From: Mycobacterium sp.
GTDB lineage: Bacteria > Actinomycetota > Actinomycetes > Mycobacteriales > Mycobacteriaceae
DNA length: 49,874 nucleotides
NCBI GenBank assembly: GCA_031292665.1
Contig: JARLGR010000029.1
Span: 1-49,874 of the forward strand
Direction: 5' to 3'
Shown: in pieces, positions 8,579-16,771 of the stretch
Layout of the letters: the number at the start of each line of letters is the position of its first letter
Position numbering within the stretch: the first letter of the stretch is position 1
Made by a program: the position numbers and the translations under genes
The notes under the pieces: generated by a model
Databases searched by the model: none
The model's input: the letters and a program-made list of their open reading frames with translations, nothing else
Told to the model about the DNA's origin: nothing

Positions 8579-8987
8579 TGGCCGTGCGGGCGCCGTTGCG
8601 CGCCGTCCGCTTGCCCTTGGGCGGGCGCACCGCGCCGAGCACATACGACTTGACCAGGTGATTCCAGCTGCAGGTCCGGCACACCTCCACCACGTGGACC
8701 GCGAACTCGTCGAAGCGGGTTGCCAACAGCACCAACTCTTCAGCTGTGCGGGCCGAGCCCGACACCGGGCCCAGGTGCTCACCGAAAACCCACGAGACCA
8801 GAGTGAGCTGCTCCTTTCGGCAGATCGGGCACATCACCTGGCTCTGTTTGCCGTGAAACTTGGCGGCGCGCAGCAGGTACGGGTTCGCGTCGCACACTTC
8901 GGATACGCCCGTGCGGCCCGAATACACTTCGGCCAGCAGTGAGCGGCGCCGGAGCGCGTAGTCCACCACCTGTCGCTGCAGTCGCAC
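8571..8987 (-). CDS. DUF5318-like zinc-ribbon protein (Rv0049-like)
   Basis: This 138-residue protein starts 'VRLQRQVVDYALRRRSLLA' and contains 'VMCPICRKEQLTLVSWVF' and 'VCRTCSWNHLVKSYVLG'. The two CxxC pairs suggest one zinc site. It matches the conserved actinobacterial DUF5318 family; no biochemical function is known. The GTG at 8987 has no Shine-Dalgarno but has a TACTCT hexamer exactly 7 nt upstream (8995-9000), indicating a leaderless transcript. It overlaps ponA1 (TTGAGTAA), so it is probably made together with the peptidoglycan synthase. It is divergent from the DUF1707 gene. Confidence 0.85.
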   Translation of the reverse strand: MRLQRQVVDYALRRRSLLAEVYSGRTGVSEVCDANPYLLRAAKFHGKQSQVMCPICRKEQLTLVSWVFGEHLGPVSGSARTAEELVLLATRFDEFAVHVVEVCRTCSWNHLVKSYVLGAVRPPKGKRTARNGARTAIE

Positions 8988-8994
8988 GTTGACA

Positions 8995-9000
8995 AGAGTA
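8995..9000 (-). promoter_or_regulatory. -10 element TACTCT, leaderless start of the DUF5318-ponA1 operon
   Basis: TACTCT on the minus strand ends 7 nt before the GTG at 8987. This matches the TANNNT -10 of mycobacterial SigA promoters at leaderless spacing. Confidence 0.6.
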
Positions 9001-9088
9001 CGACGCCGTCCGCGGCACTGATACGCAACAGGGGCCCGAGCCGCGGTAATCGGCCACGACACCCTGCGCCGAACGAGGGCCCGACTTC

Positions 9089-9094
9089 TACGAT
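9089..9094 (+). promoter_or_regulatory. -10 element TACGAT, leaderless start of the DUF1707 gene
   Basis: TACGAT is followed by 6 nt and then the GTG at 9101. No Shine-Dalgarno is visible. It is divergent from the promoter at 8995-9000. Confidence 0.6.
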
Positions 9095-9100
9095 CATCCC

Positions 9101-9982
9101 GTGGCGAAAGTGCTCGGGACCCCGCTCACCGGTGGGGCAGCGGCGACGGCCCGCGCGAAGGACAGCGACCGGCAAGAGGCCCGCAAGATCCTCGACGACG
9201 CGTTGAACGACGGCGAGCTCTCCATGGAGGAACACCGCGAGCGGGTGAGCACGGCCACCAACGCCGTCACACTGGGCGACCTGCGGGCCCTGGTGGCGGA
9301 CCTGCAGACCGGCAGCGCCGCGCTGCAGCCGCCGGCCGTCATGTCGTTCGACAAGTTGTCGAAATACAGAAGTTGGGGGCTCTTGGCGGCCGCGTTCGTC
9401 GTGTCGGTGCTGCTGGGTATCGGCATCGGCTGGGGCCTGTACGGCAACACCGGCTCGCCGCTCGACTTCACCACAGGCCCCGGGGCCAAGCCCGACGGCG
9501 TCGGCCCGGTCGTGTTGACCCCGCCCACCCAGCTGCATTCGGTCGGCGGCCTCACCGGCCTCATGGAGCAGACCCGCAAACGATTCGGGAACACCATGGG
9601 CTACCGGCTGGTGATCTACCCGACGTACGCGGTGCTCGACCGCCCGAATTCCTCCGACGACCGTCGGACGCTCGCCTACGACTACCGCGGCGGGTGGGGC
9701 GACCCGACCAGCTCCGCCAAGAGCTCCGCCGATGCGCCTGTACCGGTCGACTTGGGCCGGTTCGACATCACCGCGACCGTCGGCATCATGCGCGGTGCCC
9801 CGCAAACGCTGCACATGAAGCCGTCCGACGTGAAAACCACGTACCTGGTCATCGAGCCGGCAACCGACCCCACCACTCCCGGGGCGCTGTCGTTGTCGGT
9901 GTACGTCTCCAGCGATTACGGTAGTGGCTACATCATCTTCGCTGGTGACGGCACGGTCAAACAGCTGACCCTGCCCTCGTAG
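9101..9982 (+). CDS. DUF1707 (SHOCT-like) single-pass membrane protein (Rv0048c-like)
   Basis: This is a 293-residue protein. Residues about 20-70 form the DUF1707 module ('ARKILDDALNDGELSMEEH', 'ERVSTATNAVTLGDLRALV'). One membrane segment follows at about 93-112 ('LLAAAFVVSVLLGIGIGWGL'). The remaining 180 residues look like an extracytoplasmic domain without known motifs ('GYRLVIYPTYAVLDRPNS', 'DYGSGYIIFAGDGTVKQL'). The function is unknown. The GTG start has a leaderless-type -10 6 nt upstream. It lies between the divergent ponA1 operon and the padR-ino1 pair. Confidence 0.85.
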   Translation: MAKVLGTPLTGGAAATARAKDSDRQEARKILDDALNDGELSMEEHRERVSTATNAVTLGDLRALVADLQTGSAALQPPAVMSFDKLSKYRSWGLLAAAFVVSVLLGIGIGWGLYGNTGSPLDFTTGPGAKPDGVGPVVLTPPTQLHSVGGLTGLMEQTRKRFGNTMGYRLVIYPTYAVLDRPNSSDDRRTLAYDYRGGWGDPTSSAKSSADAPVPVDLGRFDITATVGIMRGAPQTLHMKPSDVKTTYLVIEPATDPTTPGALSLSVYVSSDYGSGYIIFAGDGTVKQLTLPS

Positions 9983-10026
9983 GGCGTAACCAGGGGCACA
10001 CCAACATCAGGTTGAGTTGTGGCAAA

Positions 10027-10045
10027 TATATCGAGCCGATACGAT
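10027..10045 (+). promoter_or_regulatory. Candidate operator/-10 of the PadR gene
   Basis: TATCG-AGC-CGATA (10029-10041) is a perfect 5-bp dyad. It overlaps TACGAT (10040-10045), a good -10. The gene start is 50 nt further on with a consensus RBS. Placement suggests autoregulation by the PadR protein; this is inferred from position only. Confidence 0.4.
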
Positions 10046-10095
10046 GATTCGAGACGTCGGACCGTCGTAACCAGCGATGCATAGGAGGTGGGTCG

Positions 10096-10638
10096 GTGCT
10101 GGAGCTCGCCATCCTGGGCCTCCTGATCGAATCACCCATGCATGGCTATGAGCTGCGTAAACGGCTGACGGGCCTGCTGGGCGCGTTCCGGGCGTTTTCG
10201 TACGGTTCGCTCTACCCGGCGCTGCGACGCATGCAGGCTGACGGCTACATCGCCGAGAACGCGGCCCCCGCCGGGACCCCGGTCCGCCGCGCCCGTCGGG
10301 TCTACCAGCTCACCGACGAGGGCCGCCAGCGGTTCGCCGAACTGGTGGCGGACACCGGCCCGCACAACTACACCGACGACGGCTTCGGGGTGCACCTGGC
10401 CTTCTTCAACCGGACTCCGGCGGCGGCGCGGATGCGGATCCTGGAAGGTCGCCGCCGCCAGGTCGAGGAACGCCGCGAAGGCCTGCGCGAAGCGCTGGCG
10501 CGGGCCAGCAGTTCGTTCGACCGCTACACGCGTCAGCTTCATCAACTCGGGCTCGAGTCCAGTGAGCGAGAAGTCAAATGGCTCAACGAACTCATCGCCG
10601 CGGAGCGGGCAACGCCCGGCCTCTCCGAACAGCCCTGA
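10096..10638 (+). CDS. PadR-family transcriptional regulator (Rv0047c-like)
   Basis: This 180-residue protein starts with the PadR winged helix: '[19 protein letters not shown]', '[14 protein letters not shown]', '[12 protein letters not shown]'. A C-terminal helical (Vir_act_alpha-like) region follows ('[19 protein letters not shown]', '[15 protein letters not shown]') and would mediate dimerisation. The GTG start has AGGAGGT 9 nt upstream. ino1 begins 74 bp after its stop on the same strand, so PadR may regulate, or be cotranscribed with, inositol synthesis. The ligand is unknown. Confidence 0.9.
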   Translation: MLELAILGLLIESPMHGYELRKRLTGLLGAFRAFSYGSLYPALRRMQADGYIAENAAPAGTPVRRARRVYQLTDEGRQRFAELVADTGPHNYTDDGFGVHLAFFNRTPAAARMRILEGRRRQVEERREGLREALARASSSFDRYTRQLHQLGLESSEREVKWLNELIAAERATPGLSEQP

Positions 10639-10712
10639 AATCCCCTTGCACAACCGAACAAATGACAGCCGAGAACCCGGGACACACGGTTATGAAGTTA
10701 GGAGAACGCCCG

Positions 10713-11807
10713 ATGAGTGAGTACAACGCGCGACAGGGGTCGACCGAAGTACGAGTCGCCATTGTGGGCGTCGGGAACTGCGCGTCCTCACTGGTACAGG
10801 GCGTGCAGTACTACCAGGACGCCGACCCGAACCACACCGTGCCGGGCCTGATGCACGTGATGTTCGGCCAGTACCACGTCCGCGACGTGAAGTTCGTGGC
10901 CGCTTTCGACGTGGATGCCAAGAAGGTCGGCTTCGACCTGTCGGAGGCGATCTTCGCGTCGGAGAACAACACGATCAAGATCGCCGACGTGCCGCCCACC
11001 AATGTGACCGTGCAGCGTGGCCCGACGCTCGACGGCATCGGCAAGTACTACGCCGAGACCATCGAGATCTCTGACACCGAGGCCGTCGACGTGGTGAAGG
11101 TGCTCAAGGACGCGAACGTCGACGTCATGGTGTCCTACCTGCCGGTGGGCTCGGAGGAGGCCGACAAGTTCTACGCCCAGTGCGCCATCGACGCCGGTGT
11201 GGCGTTCGTGAACGCGCTGCCGGTGTTCATCGCGTCGGACCCGGTGTGGGCCAAGAAGTTTGCCGACGCCGGGGTGCCGATCGTCGGTGACGACATCAAG
11301 AGCCAGGTGGGCGCGACCATCACCCACCGCGTGATGGCCAAGCTGTTCGAGGACCGCGGCGTGCAACTGGACCGCACCATGCAGCTCAACGTTGGCGGCA
11401 ACATGGACTTCCTCAACATGCTCGAGCGCGAGCGGCTGGAGTCCAAGAAGATCTCCAAGACGCAGGCCGTCACCAGCAACCTGCAGCGCGAGTTCAAGAC
11501 GAAGGACGTTCACATCGGTCCGTCCGACCACGTCGGGTGGCTGGACGACCGCAAGTGGGCCTACGTGCGGCTGGAGGGCCGTGCCTTCGGCGACGTGCCG
11601 CTGAACCTGGAGTACAAGCTGGAGGTGTGGGACTCGCCGAACTCGGCGGGCGTCATCATCGACGCCGTGCGCGCGGCCAAGATCGCCAAGGACCGCGGGG
11701 TCGGCGGACCGGTGATCCCCGCGTCGGCCTACCTGATGAAGAGCCCGCCGCAGCAGTTGCCCGACGACATAGCCCGAGCCCAGCTCGAGGAGTTCATCGA
11801 GGGGTAG
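10713..11807 (+). CDS. ino1: Inositol-1-phosphate synthase
   Basis: This 364-residue NAD-dependent enzyme converts glucose-6-phosphate to myo-inositol-1-phosphate, the precursor of phosphatidylinositol, PIMs/lipoarabinomannan and mycothiol. Visible motifs are the Rossmann '[19 protein letters not shown]', '[19 protein letters not shown]', '[18 protein letters not shown]', '[14 protein letters not shown]', '[12 protein letters not shown]' and '[19 protein letters not shown]'. The ATG 10713 was chosen over the in-frame ATG at 10692 because of the GGAGAA RBS and family alignment. It is downstream of the PadR gene, and a hairpin follows directly at its stop codon. Confidence 0.97.
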   Translation: MSEYNARQGSTEVRVAIVGVGNCASSLVQGVQYYQDADPNHTVPGLMHVMFGQYHVRDVKFVAAFDVDAKKVGFDLSEAIFASENNTIKIADVPPTNVTVQRGPTLDGIGKYYAETIEISDTEAVDVVKVLKDANVDVMVSYLPVGSEEADKFYAQCAIDAGVAFVNALPVFIASDPVWAKKFADAGVPIVGDDIKSQVGATITHRVMAKLFEDRGVQLDRTMQLNVGGNMDFLNMLERERLESKKISKTQAVTSNLQREFKTKDVHIGPSDHVGWLDDRKWAYVRLEGRAFGDVPLNLEYKLEVWDSPNSAGVIIDAVRAAKIAKDRGVGGPVIPASAYLMKSPPQQLPDDIARAQLEEFIEG

Positions 11808-11821
11808 GGCGGCATCCGCCC
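11807..11821 (+). terminator. Stem-loop at the ino1 stop
   Basis: GGGCGG-CAT-CCGCCC is a perfect 6-bp stem with a 3-nt loop that begins on the last base of the ino1 stop codon. It has no U-tract, as is usual for proposed mycobacterial terminators. Confidence 0.5.
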
Positions 11822-11866
11822 GGCTCGCGAAGTCACACCCGTCACAGAAAAGATCGGGTGTGCCGA

Positions 11867-11879
11867 TTTGCCCACCTCA
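11867..11879. repeat. 13-bp inverted repeat flanking the IS110 gene, left copy
   Basis: TTTGCCCACCTCA is present here and its exact reverse complement is at 13561-13573. It could be the termini of an older or larger element, or part of the IS110 target. Confidence 0.5.
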
Positions 11880-11929
11880 CTCGAAAATTCAAGGTGACCA
11901 GGAGCTGGTGAGTGGGCTGCGCGCTGGTG

Positions 11930-13213
11930 TTAGGCGGCGTCGGTGTGGGGTTCGAGTGTGACGTTGTATCCGAGGGCTTGGAGTTGTTGGATGGCTCTGG
12001 CTTTGGTTTTTGCTGGGCGGTGTCGGGTGTAGTAGTCGGGGCCGGGGTCTTGGTAGAAGGTGCCGTTGACAAGCATGTGCCAGGCGCAGGTGAGCATCTT
12101 GTGTTCGAGCGCAACGATGGCGGTCTGCCCGGCAGCGGACTGGCGGCGCGACTTCTTGGTTCCGGATCGGGCAGGTCGGCGGCCGGCGATGCGTCGGAAG
12201 CGGGCGCCGAAGTAGGTGTTGGTGCTGCGCGATGCCGACAGGGCGGCTATCCCGAGAGCGGCTTTAAGGTGGCGGTTGCCGGGCAGGGTCTTGGCCGATT
12301 TGACCCGGCCGGCTGATTCATTGCAGCTGGGTGTGACCCCGGCCCAAGACGCCAGCTGTCCCGGAGTGGGGAACACGTTCATGTCGGCGCCGGTTTCGGC
12401 GATGAACACATCAGCGACGACCTGTGACCAGCCCGGGATGCTCACGAGCAGTTCGCGGGTGGCCCGAAAGGGGGCAATCGCCTCCTCGATGCGGGCATCA
12501 AGGAGGGTGATGTCGGCCTCGTGGGCGTCGATCCGGTCCAGATACAGCCGCACCATGAACGCGTGGTGGTCGTTGAACCGTCCCTGCAGCGCTTCGGTCA
12601 GTTCGGGGATCTTCTTGCGTAGCTGTCGTTTAGCCAGATCGGCCAGCACGGCCGGGTCGCGTTGGCCGGCGATGAGCGCTTCGAGCATCGCCCGCCCCGA
12701 AACTCCGGTGATCTCGCAGGCCACCGACGACAGTTTGATCCCGGCGTCTTCCAGCAGTGTCTCTAGCCGCCCGATCTCTTTGGTGCGGGCCTGGGCGATG
12801 GTGGTGCGGGCCCGAGTCAGATCCCGCAGCACCCGGATGGGTTCGGGCGGCACGAACGAGGCGCGGACGAGCCCATGAGCACCCAGCTCGGCCAGCCAGG
12901 CCGCATCCGAGACGTCGGTCTTGCGTCCGGGCACGTTGCGGGCGTGGCGGGCGTTGACCAGCATCACGTTCAGCGCGTCGTCGAGCAGAAAGTAGAACGG
13001 CTTCCAGTACGCCGCGGTCGACTCCATCACCACGCACGTCACTTGTTCGGCGATCAAATGCTGCCGCAACGCCAGAATGCTGCTGGTCATCGATGTCCAC
13101 GTGGTCACCGTCGATGACGTGGCTTTGCGGCCGCGGCCTTGGATGCGCACGCACACCTTGGCGTCCCTTTTCGACACGTCGATGCCCGCACACCGCGGAT
13201 GGATCACTTCCAT
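11930..13213 (-). CDS. IS110-family DEDD transposase/recombinase
   Basis: This is a 427-residue recombinase. The N-terminal RuvC-like domain shows D12 ('AGIDVSKRD'), E64 ('VVMESTAAYWKPF'), D100 and D103 ('KTDVSDAAWLAEL'), the DEDD set. The C-terminal Transposase_20 domain reads 'LVSIPGWSQVVADVFIAE', 'LASWAGVTPSCNESAGR' (nucleophilic Ser region) and 'LPGNRHLKAAL'. All key residues are present and the frame is intact, so it is probably functional. IS110 enzymes work with a non-coding bridge RNA. It is transcribed toward ino1 and is of the kind common in mycobacteria. Confidence 0.95.
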   Translation of the reverse strand: MEVIHPRCAGIDVSKRDAKVCVRIQGRGRKATSSTVTTWTSMTSSILALRQHLIAEQVTCVVMESTAAYWKPFYFLLDDALNVMLVNARHARNVPGRKTDVSDAAWLAELGAHGLVRASFVPPEPIRVLRDLTRARTTIAQARTKEIGRLETLLEDAGIKLSSVACEITGVSGRAMLEALIAGQRDPAVLADLAKRQLRKKIPELTEALQGRFNDHHAFMVRLYLDRIDAHEADITLLDARIEEAIAPFRATRELLVSIPGWSQVVADVFIAETGADMNVFPTPGQLASWAGVTPSCNESAGRVKSAKTLPGNRHLKAALGIAALSASRSTNTYFGARFRRIAGRRPARSGTKKSRRQSAAGQTAIVALEHKMLTCAWHMLVNGTFYQDPGPDYYTRHRPAKTKARAIQQLQALGYNVTLEPHTDAA

Positions 13214-13494
13214 GACAGATCATCCCCTTTCGCAATCAAATCTTTTGTTATGGAAGGCGTTTCGGGGAGGGCTGTAATGAAACAGAAATCTCACTCGCGT
13301 GCTCACAGGCAACAATCCACATCCCTCGCACAACCGCTAAGGGAATGCCCTCCAGCCCCACGCTCTACAGGCGTGCTCCCCGGCAACAAGGCGGGACGGG
13401 GTCGCCGAAACACCCCTTAAGCGTCAACCCGGACCACCGCGAACGCAACCACGCACCCGACCGCACCGGTCCGCGATTTTCCTCTCCCCACACC

Positions 13495-13510
13495 GGGGCG
13501 CCGGCGCCCC
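13495..13510. repeat. Perfect 16-bp GC palindrome
   Basis: GGGGCGCCGGCGCCCC equals its own reverse complement. It lies in the non-coding stretch between the IS110 gene and the monooxygenase operon. Confidence 0.7.
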
Positions 13511-13560
13511 ATGAACGCTCACAGCGACTTTCGGTGACCACCGGTCGTGGTTTGTCGCTC

Positions 13561-13573
13561 TGAGGTGGGCAAA
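13561..13573. repeat. 13-bp inverted repeat flanking the IS110 gene, right copy
   Basis: TGAGGTGGGCAAA is the exact reverse complement of 11867-11879. Confidence 0.5.
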
Positions 13574-13656
13574 AGTCCACTCACCTTGTTTGCCGTTACT
13601 GAAGTGACGATCGAGCGGTAGCCCGCCCTCCGTCGACACGCTGCTGTGCGGTTGCT

Positions 13657-13662
13657 TAGCAT
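13657..13662 (+). promoter_or_regulatory. -10 element TAGCAT, leaderless start of the monooxygenase/sulfotransferase operon
   Basis: TAGCAT is 8 nt upstream of the ATG at 13671, with no Shine-Dalgarno between. Confidence 0.55.
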
Positions 13663-13670
13663 CTGAGTCG

Positions 13671-14798
13671 ATGACGGTTCAGCCCGCCGCGTTTCTGCGC
13701 ACAACGCTCCCCCTTGACCTGTCCCGGCTCAAGGAGTTGGACAGCGGCCGCTACCACTCGATCTGGCTGCCCGACCACATGGTCAGCTTCTGGCCCGACT
13801 CGATCTGGACTCCCGAGTTCACCGATCTGGCCATCGCGTCACCATCTCCGCACCGCCACCTCGATGGGCTGGCGGTGGCGGCCGCGGCCGCGGTGCTCAC
13901 CGAGAGGGTTCCCCTGGTGAGCGCCGTCGTCGACACCGTGCGCCGGCATCCCGCCCTGCTGGCTCAGACGGCGCTGACCATCGACCACCTCGCCAAGGGT
14001 CGTTTCGTTCTCGGCCTGGGCAGCGGCGAGAGTGAGAACACCCTGCCCTATGGCTTCGACTTCTCCCGACCGGTCAGCCGTTTCGAGGAGGCGCTGACGG
14101 TGATCCGGCTGCTCTGGGAGACCGACGGCCCGGTCGATTTCGACGGGCAGTTCTACTCGCTGCACCATGCGCGGCTGGACACCGAACCCTATGAGGGGCG
14201 GGTACCGCCGATCTGGATCGGTGCCAGTGGCCCGCGGATGCTTGACATGGCCGGCCGCCACGCCGACGGCTGGTGGCCGGCCGGCGCCTGGACACCGGAG
14301 CATTACGCCGAGATGCTCGGCGCGGTGCGGGCTTCCGCGGAACGCGCCGGCCGCGATCCGATGGCGATCACGCCGTGCTTCATCCAGGTGTGTCTGATCG
14401 GTGCGGACGAAAACGCCCTGTCCGAGATCCTGCGGGCTCCCCTGGTCAAGGCCTTCCTGCTGCAGGTGTCCGCGGACACTCTGCGCGGCTTCGGGTTTGA
14501 GCATCCGATGGGCGAGGATTGGCGTGGGTTTCAGGACATCGACCCGGCGGTGCTCACCCACGAACGGATCGTTGCGTTCCTGGGCGACGTGCGGCCCGAG
14601 ATGGTCCTGGCCGTCGTGCCGCACGGAACGCCGAAAGAGGTGGCCAGGACCGTCAAGACGTACGTGGACGCGGGTCTGCGAGTGCCCAAAGTTCTCGATT
14701 ACGGCGCCATGGCAGGTTTGACCTATGCGGCGGCTTCGGCAACGAACGTCCGCGCGGCCGAAGACGAACTGATGCGGCTGTGCGGAGAACTGTCGTGA
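13671..14798 (+). CDS. F420-type luciferase-like monooxygenase (phthiodiolone-ketoreductase-like)
   Basis: This 375-residue LLM-fold protein shows 'YHSIWLPDHMVSFWPDS', 'VDTVRRHPALLAQTALTI', 'RFVLGLGSGESENTLPYGF', 'FEEALTVIRLLWETDGPV', 'PPIWIGASGPRMLDMAGRH' and 'GFEHPMGEDWRGFQDIDP'. The layout resembles Rv2951c, the F420-dependent phthiodiolone ketoreductase, so a carbonyl-reducing or oxidising role on a lipid or small molecule is likely; the substrate is unknown. It is the first gene of a four-gene operon; its TGA overlaps the GTG of the sulfotransferase (GTGA). ATG 13671 is supported by the -10 placed 8 nt upstream. Confidence 0.87.
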   Translation: MTVQPAAFLRTTLPLDLSRLKELDSGRYHSIWLPDHMVSFWPDSIWTPEFTDLAIASPSPHRHLDGLAVAAAAAVLTERVPLVSAVVDTVRRHPALLAQTALTIDHLAKGRFVLGLGSGESENTLPYGFDFSRPVSRFEEALTVIRLLWETDGPVDFDGQFYSLHHARLDTEPYEGRVPPIWIGASGPRMLDMAGRHADGWWPAGAWTPEHYAEMLGAVRASAERAGRDPMAITPCFIQVCLIGADENALSEILRAPLVKAFLLQVSADTLRGFGFEHPMGEDWRGFQDIDPAVLTHERIVAFLGDVRPEMVLAVVPHGTPKEVARTVKTYVDAGLRVPKVLDYGAMAGLTYAAASATNVRAAEDELMRLCGELS

Positions 14799-15964
14799 CG
14801 GCACGCCTGGACGCCGCCGAGTTGCTGCGCGCTGCGGAGGCCGAGACCGGACTGCGCGACTACGGCGATCCCACGCTGCCGGAACGCTTCGCCGTCGCCG
14901 TCGACCACCTGAACGGCCTCGGTATGGACGTTGACGGCAACCGGCAAGCGGCGCACGTGTGCCACTGGCTGCTCACGTCACGCCTGCAGTTCATCGAAGA
15001 CCGCAACCGCTACCCGATCGGCGACGAAATCGTGCAAGCACCGATGTTCGTCACCGGCGAACCGCGTTCGGGCACAACGCTGATGCACGCTCTGATGTCG
15101 GTCGATCGACACGCGCGCGCCCTGCGCTTCTGGGAAGTGATGTACCCGTCGCCGCCGCCTGGCCTCGCGGGTCCCGACGACGACCGCCGTGAGCGGGCCG
15201 ACGCCGACTGGCGCGAGATCAACGCCAAGATGCCCAAATGGCTGCACAGCCACCCGTACAACGACATGCTCGGCGACGGCCTGCCCGAAGACGAACGCAC
15301 CTGGGCGTTCGACTTCCGCGTCATGACGCCCACCGCCTGGTGGCGCGTGCCGATGCAATCGCTGGTCGGCGGCCTACCCACCGATCCGGCGGCGCAATAC
15401 CGGCTGCACAAGGCCATGCTGCAGCAGCTGCAATACGCTCGGCCACGAAAGTACTGGGTTCTCAAGGGATTTCACGGTTTTCGGCTGAAGCAGCTGCTCG
15501 ACGAATACCCCGATGCGAGGATGGTCTGGCTGCACCGCGACCCCGTGCAGGTCGCCGCGTCGCGCACCATGATGATGGCCGACATCATGGACGGCATCGT
15601 CGGTCCGGTCGACCTGCACGCCGAGGCGAAGAAGCACCTCGAGATGACCCGCGCCAGCATCGCCAACACGATGAGCAATCCCCTGGTCGACGACCCGCGC
15701 ATCCTGCATATCCGCTACACCGACTTCGTGACCGATCACGTCGCCACCGTTCGCCGCTGTTACGCGTTCTGCGGTCGCGAACTGACGGCCGAGGCCGAAT
15801 CGGCGATGCGCGCGTATCTGGCGAACAATCGCGGCGACCGCTACGGCAAATTCACCTACTCCACGAAACTGCTGGTCGAAATCGGCGAAGACATCGATGC
15901 CCTGCACGCGGAATTCGCGGGATTCCGTGAGCGTTTCGGTGTCACGATCGAAAACCGATCCTGA
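14795..15964 (+). CDS. PAPS-dependent sulfotransferase family protein
   Basis: This 389-residue protein has the 5'-phosphosulfate-binding loop 'FVTGEPRSGTTLMHALM' at about residue 85 and the 3'-phosphate-binding region 'MVWLHRDPVQVAASRTMMM' at about 245. Other typical pieces are 'YWVLKGFHGFRLKQLLDEYP' and 'ILHIRYTDFVTD'. It belongs to the large mycobacterial Stf-like family that transfers sulfuryl groups to hydroxyls; the acceptor is unknown. The GTG start overlaps the upstream monooxygenase stop, and the next gene starts 1 nt after its stop, so coordinated production is very likely. It may act on the product of the monooxygenase. Confidence 0.9.
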   Translation: MTARLDAAELLRAAEAETGLRDYGDPTLPERFAVAVDHLNGLGMDVDGNRQAAHVCHWLLTSRLQFIEDRNRYPIGDEIVQAPMFVTGEPRSGTTLMHALMSVDRHARALRFWEVMYPSPPPGLAGPDDDRRERADADWREINAKMPKWLHSHPYNDMLGDGLPEDERTWAFDFRVMTPTAWWRVPMQSLVGGLPTDPAAQYRLHKAMLQQLQYARPRKYWVLKGFHGFRLKQLLDEYPDARMVWLHRDPVQVAASRTMMMADIMDGIVGPVDLHAEAKKHLEMTRASIANTMSNPLVDDPRILHIRYTDFVTDHVATVRRCYAFCGRELTAEAESAMRAYLANNRGDRYGKFTYSTKLLVEIGEDIDALHAEFAGFRERFGVTIENRS

Positions 15965-15965
15965 C

Positions 15966-16769
15966 ATGACGCGCGCTCACAAACGCCTATCGGTGCACAC
16001 CGTCACCTTCTACGGGACGCCGCTGGCCGACCTCGAGCGGTATTGGGCGACCCTGGGCGTTTCCCGGTTGAGCATCCTGGATGACCAGCTGCTCGATCCG
16101 GAATTTCCAAAGCTGCTGCAGCGCAATGACTTTAACGTGGAAGCGGTCTGCCATATCTTCGGAGGCGGCAGGCTGTCCACCGACCAGCGGGCCGCCCGGG
16201 ATGCCCTGTCCGCTGTGATCGACGCCGCCGCCGCCGCCGGCACGAGTACCGTCTACCTGCTCACCGGCGGCCGCGGTGACCTCACCTGGGAACAGGCCGC
16301 CGACCGATTTTGCGCGCTGGTCGCGCCCTGCGTGGCGCGCGCCAAGTCAGCGGGCGTGGCGCTGGCGATCGAAAACGCGTCCAGCCTGTACGCCGACATC
16401 CACCTCGCCCATACGCTGCGCGACACCATCACACTGGCCGAAATGGGCGATCTGGGCATCTGCATCGACGTGTTCCACTGCTGGGCCGAGGGCGATTTCG
16501 ATGCGATGGTGCAGCGCGCGCTGCCGCGAACGGCGCTCATCCAGTTGAGTGACTACGTGCTCGGTGACCGGGCGCTACCGGGCAGAGCGGTTCCCGGCGA
16601 CGGCACGATCCCGCTCGAAGCGTTCGTCGCCAAAACGCTCGCCGGCGGCTACGCGCGCGGCTTCGACCTAGAGCTCATCGGTCCCCGGATCGACCACGAG
16701 GGCCGCTTGCAATCCGCCCGGCGCGCATGCGATGTCGTCGGGGAACTGCTCGACAGACTGGGGGCGTGA
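15966..16769 (+). CDS. Xylose-isomerase-like TIM-barrel (AP endonuclease family 2) protein
   Basis: This 267-residue protein reads 'LSVHTVTFYGTPLADLERY', 'STVYLLTGGRGDLTWEQAA', 'GVALAIENASSLYADIHLA', 'DLGICIDVFHCWAEGDFDAM', 'TALIQLSDYVLGDRAL' and 'GFDLELIGPRIDHEGRL'. The ordered Glu (ENAS), Asp/His (IDVFHC), Asp (LSDY) and Glu (LELIG) fit the divalent-metal site of sugar-phosphate isomerases/epimerases. The reaction is unknown. It lies inside the sulfotransferase operon with 1-nt and 2-nt gaps to its neighbours. Confidence 0.85.
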   Translation: MTRAHKRLSVHTVTFYGTPLADLERYWATLGVSRLSILDDQLLDPEFPKLLQRNDFNVEAVCHIFGGGRLSTDQRAARDALSAVIDAAAAAGTSTVYLLTGGRGDLTWEQAADRFCALVAPCVARAKSAGVALAIENASSLYADIHLAHTLRDTITLAEMGDLGICIDVFHCWAEGDFDAMVQRALPRTALIQLSDYVLGDRALPGRAVPGDGTIPLEAFVAKTLAGGYARGFDLELIGPRIDHEGRLQSARRACDVVGELLDRLGA

Positions 16770-16771
16770 GT

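Larger units (their letters stand above)
11850..13670 (-). mobile_element. IS110-family insertion sequence (ends not resolved)
   Basis: A DEDD transposase gene sits between ino1 and the monooxygenase operon. IS110 elements lack clear terminal inverted repeats and make no or minimal target duplications, so the ends cannot be fixed by eye. The stated span is the non-coding DNA on both sides, within which the true ends lie. The long flank upstream of the transposase (13214 onward) is where IS110-group elements encode their bridge RNA. Confidence 0.6.
13214..13670. other. Non-coding flank upstream of the transposase (possible bridge RNA; palindromes)
   Basis: These 457 bp have no convincing gene. 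They contain several short stems: AGGG-AATG-CCCT near 13340, GGGGT-N9-ACCCC near 13400, a perfect 16-bp palindrome GGGGCGCCGGCGCCCC at 13495-13510, and the right copy of the 13-bp inverted repeat at 13561-13573. The part next to the transposase start is the expected site of an IS110 bridge RNA, transcribed on the minus strand ahead of the gene. I could not fold it. Confidence 0.4.

Noticed and set aside
7145..8653. 502-codon plus-strand frame opposite ponA1
   Set aside because: Antisense shadow of an unmistakable penicillin-binding protein.
13424..13639. 71-codon minus-strand frame upstream of the IS110 transposase
   Set aside because: Spans the 16-bp palindrome and the inverted repeat. No domain is recognisable, so it is treated as non-coding or a decayed element.
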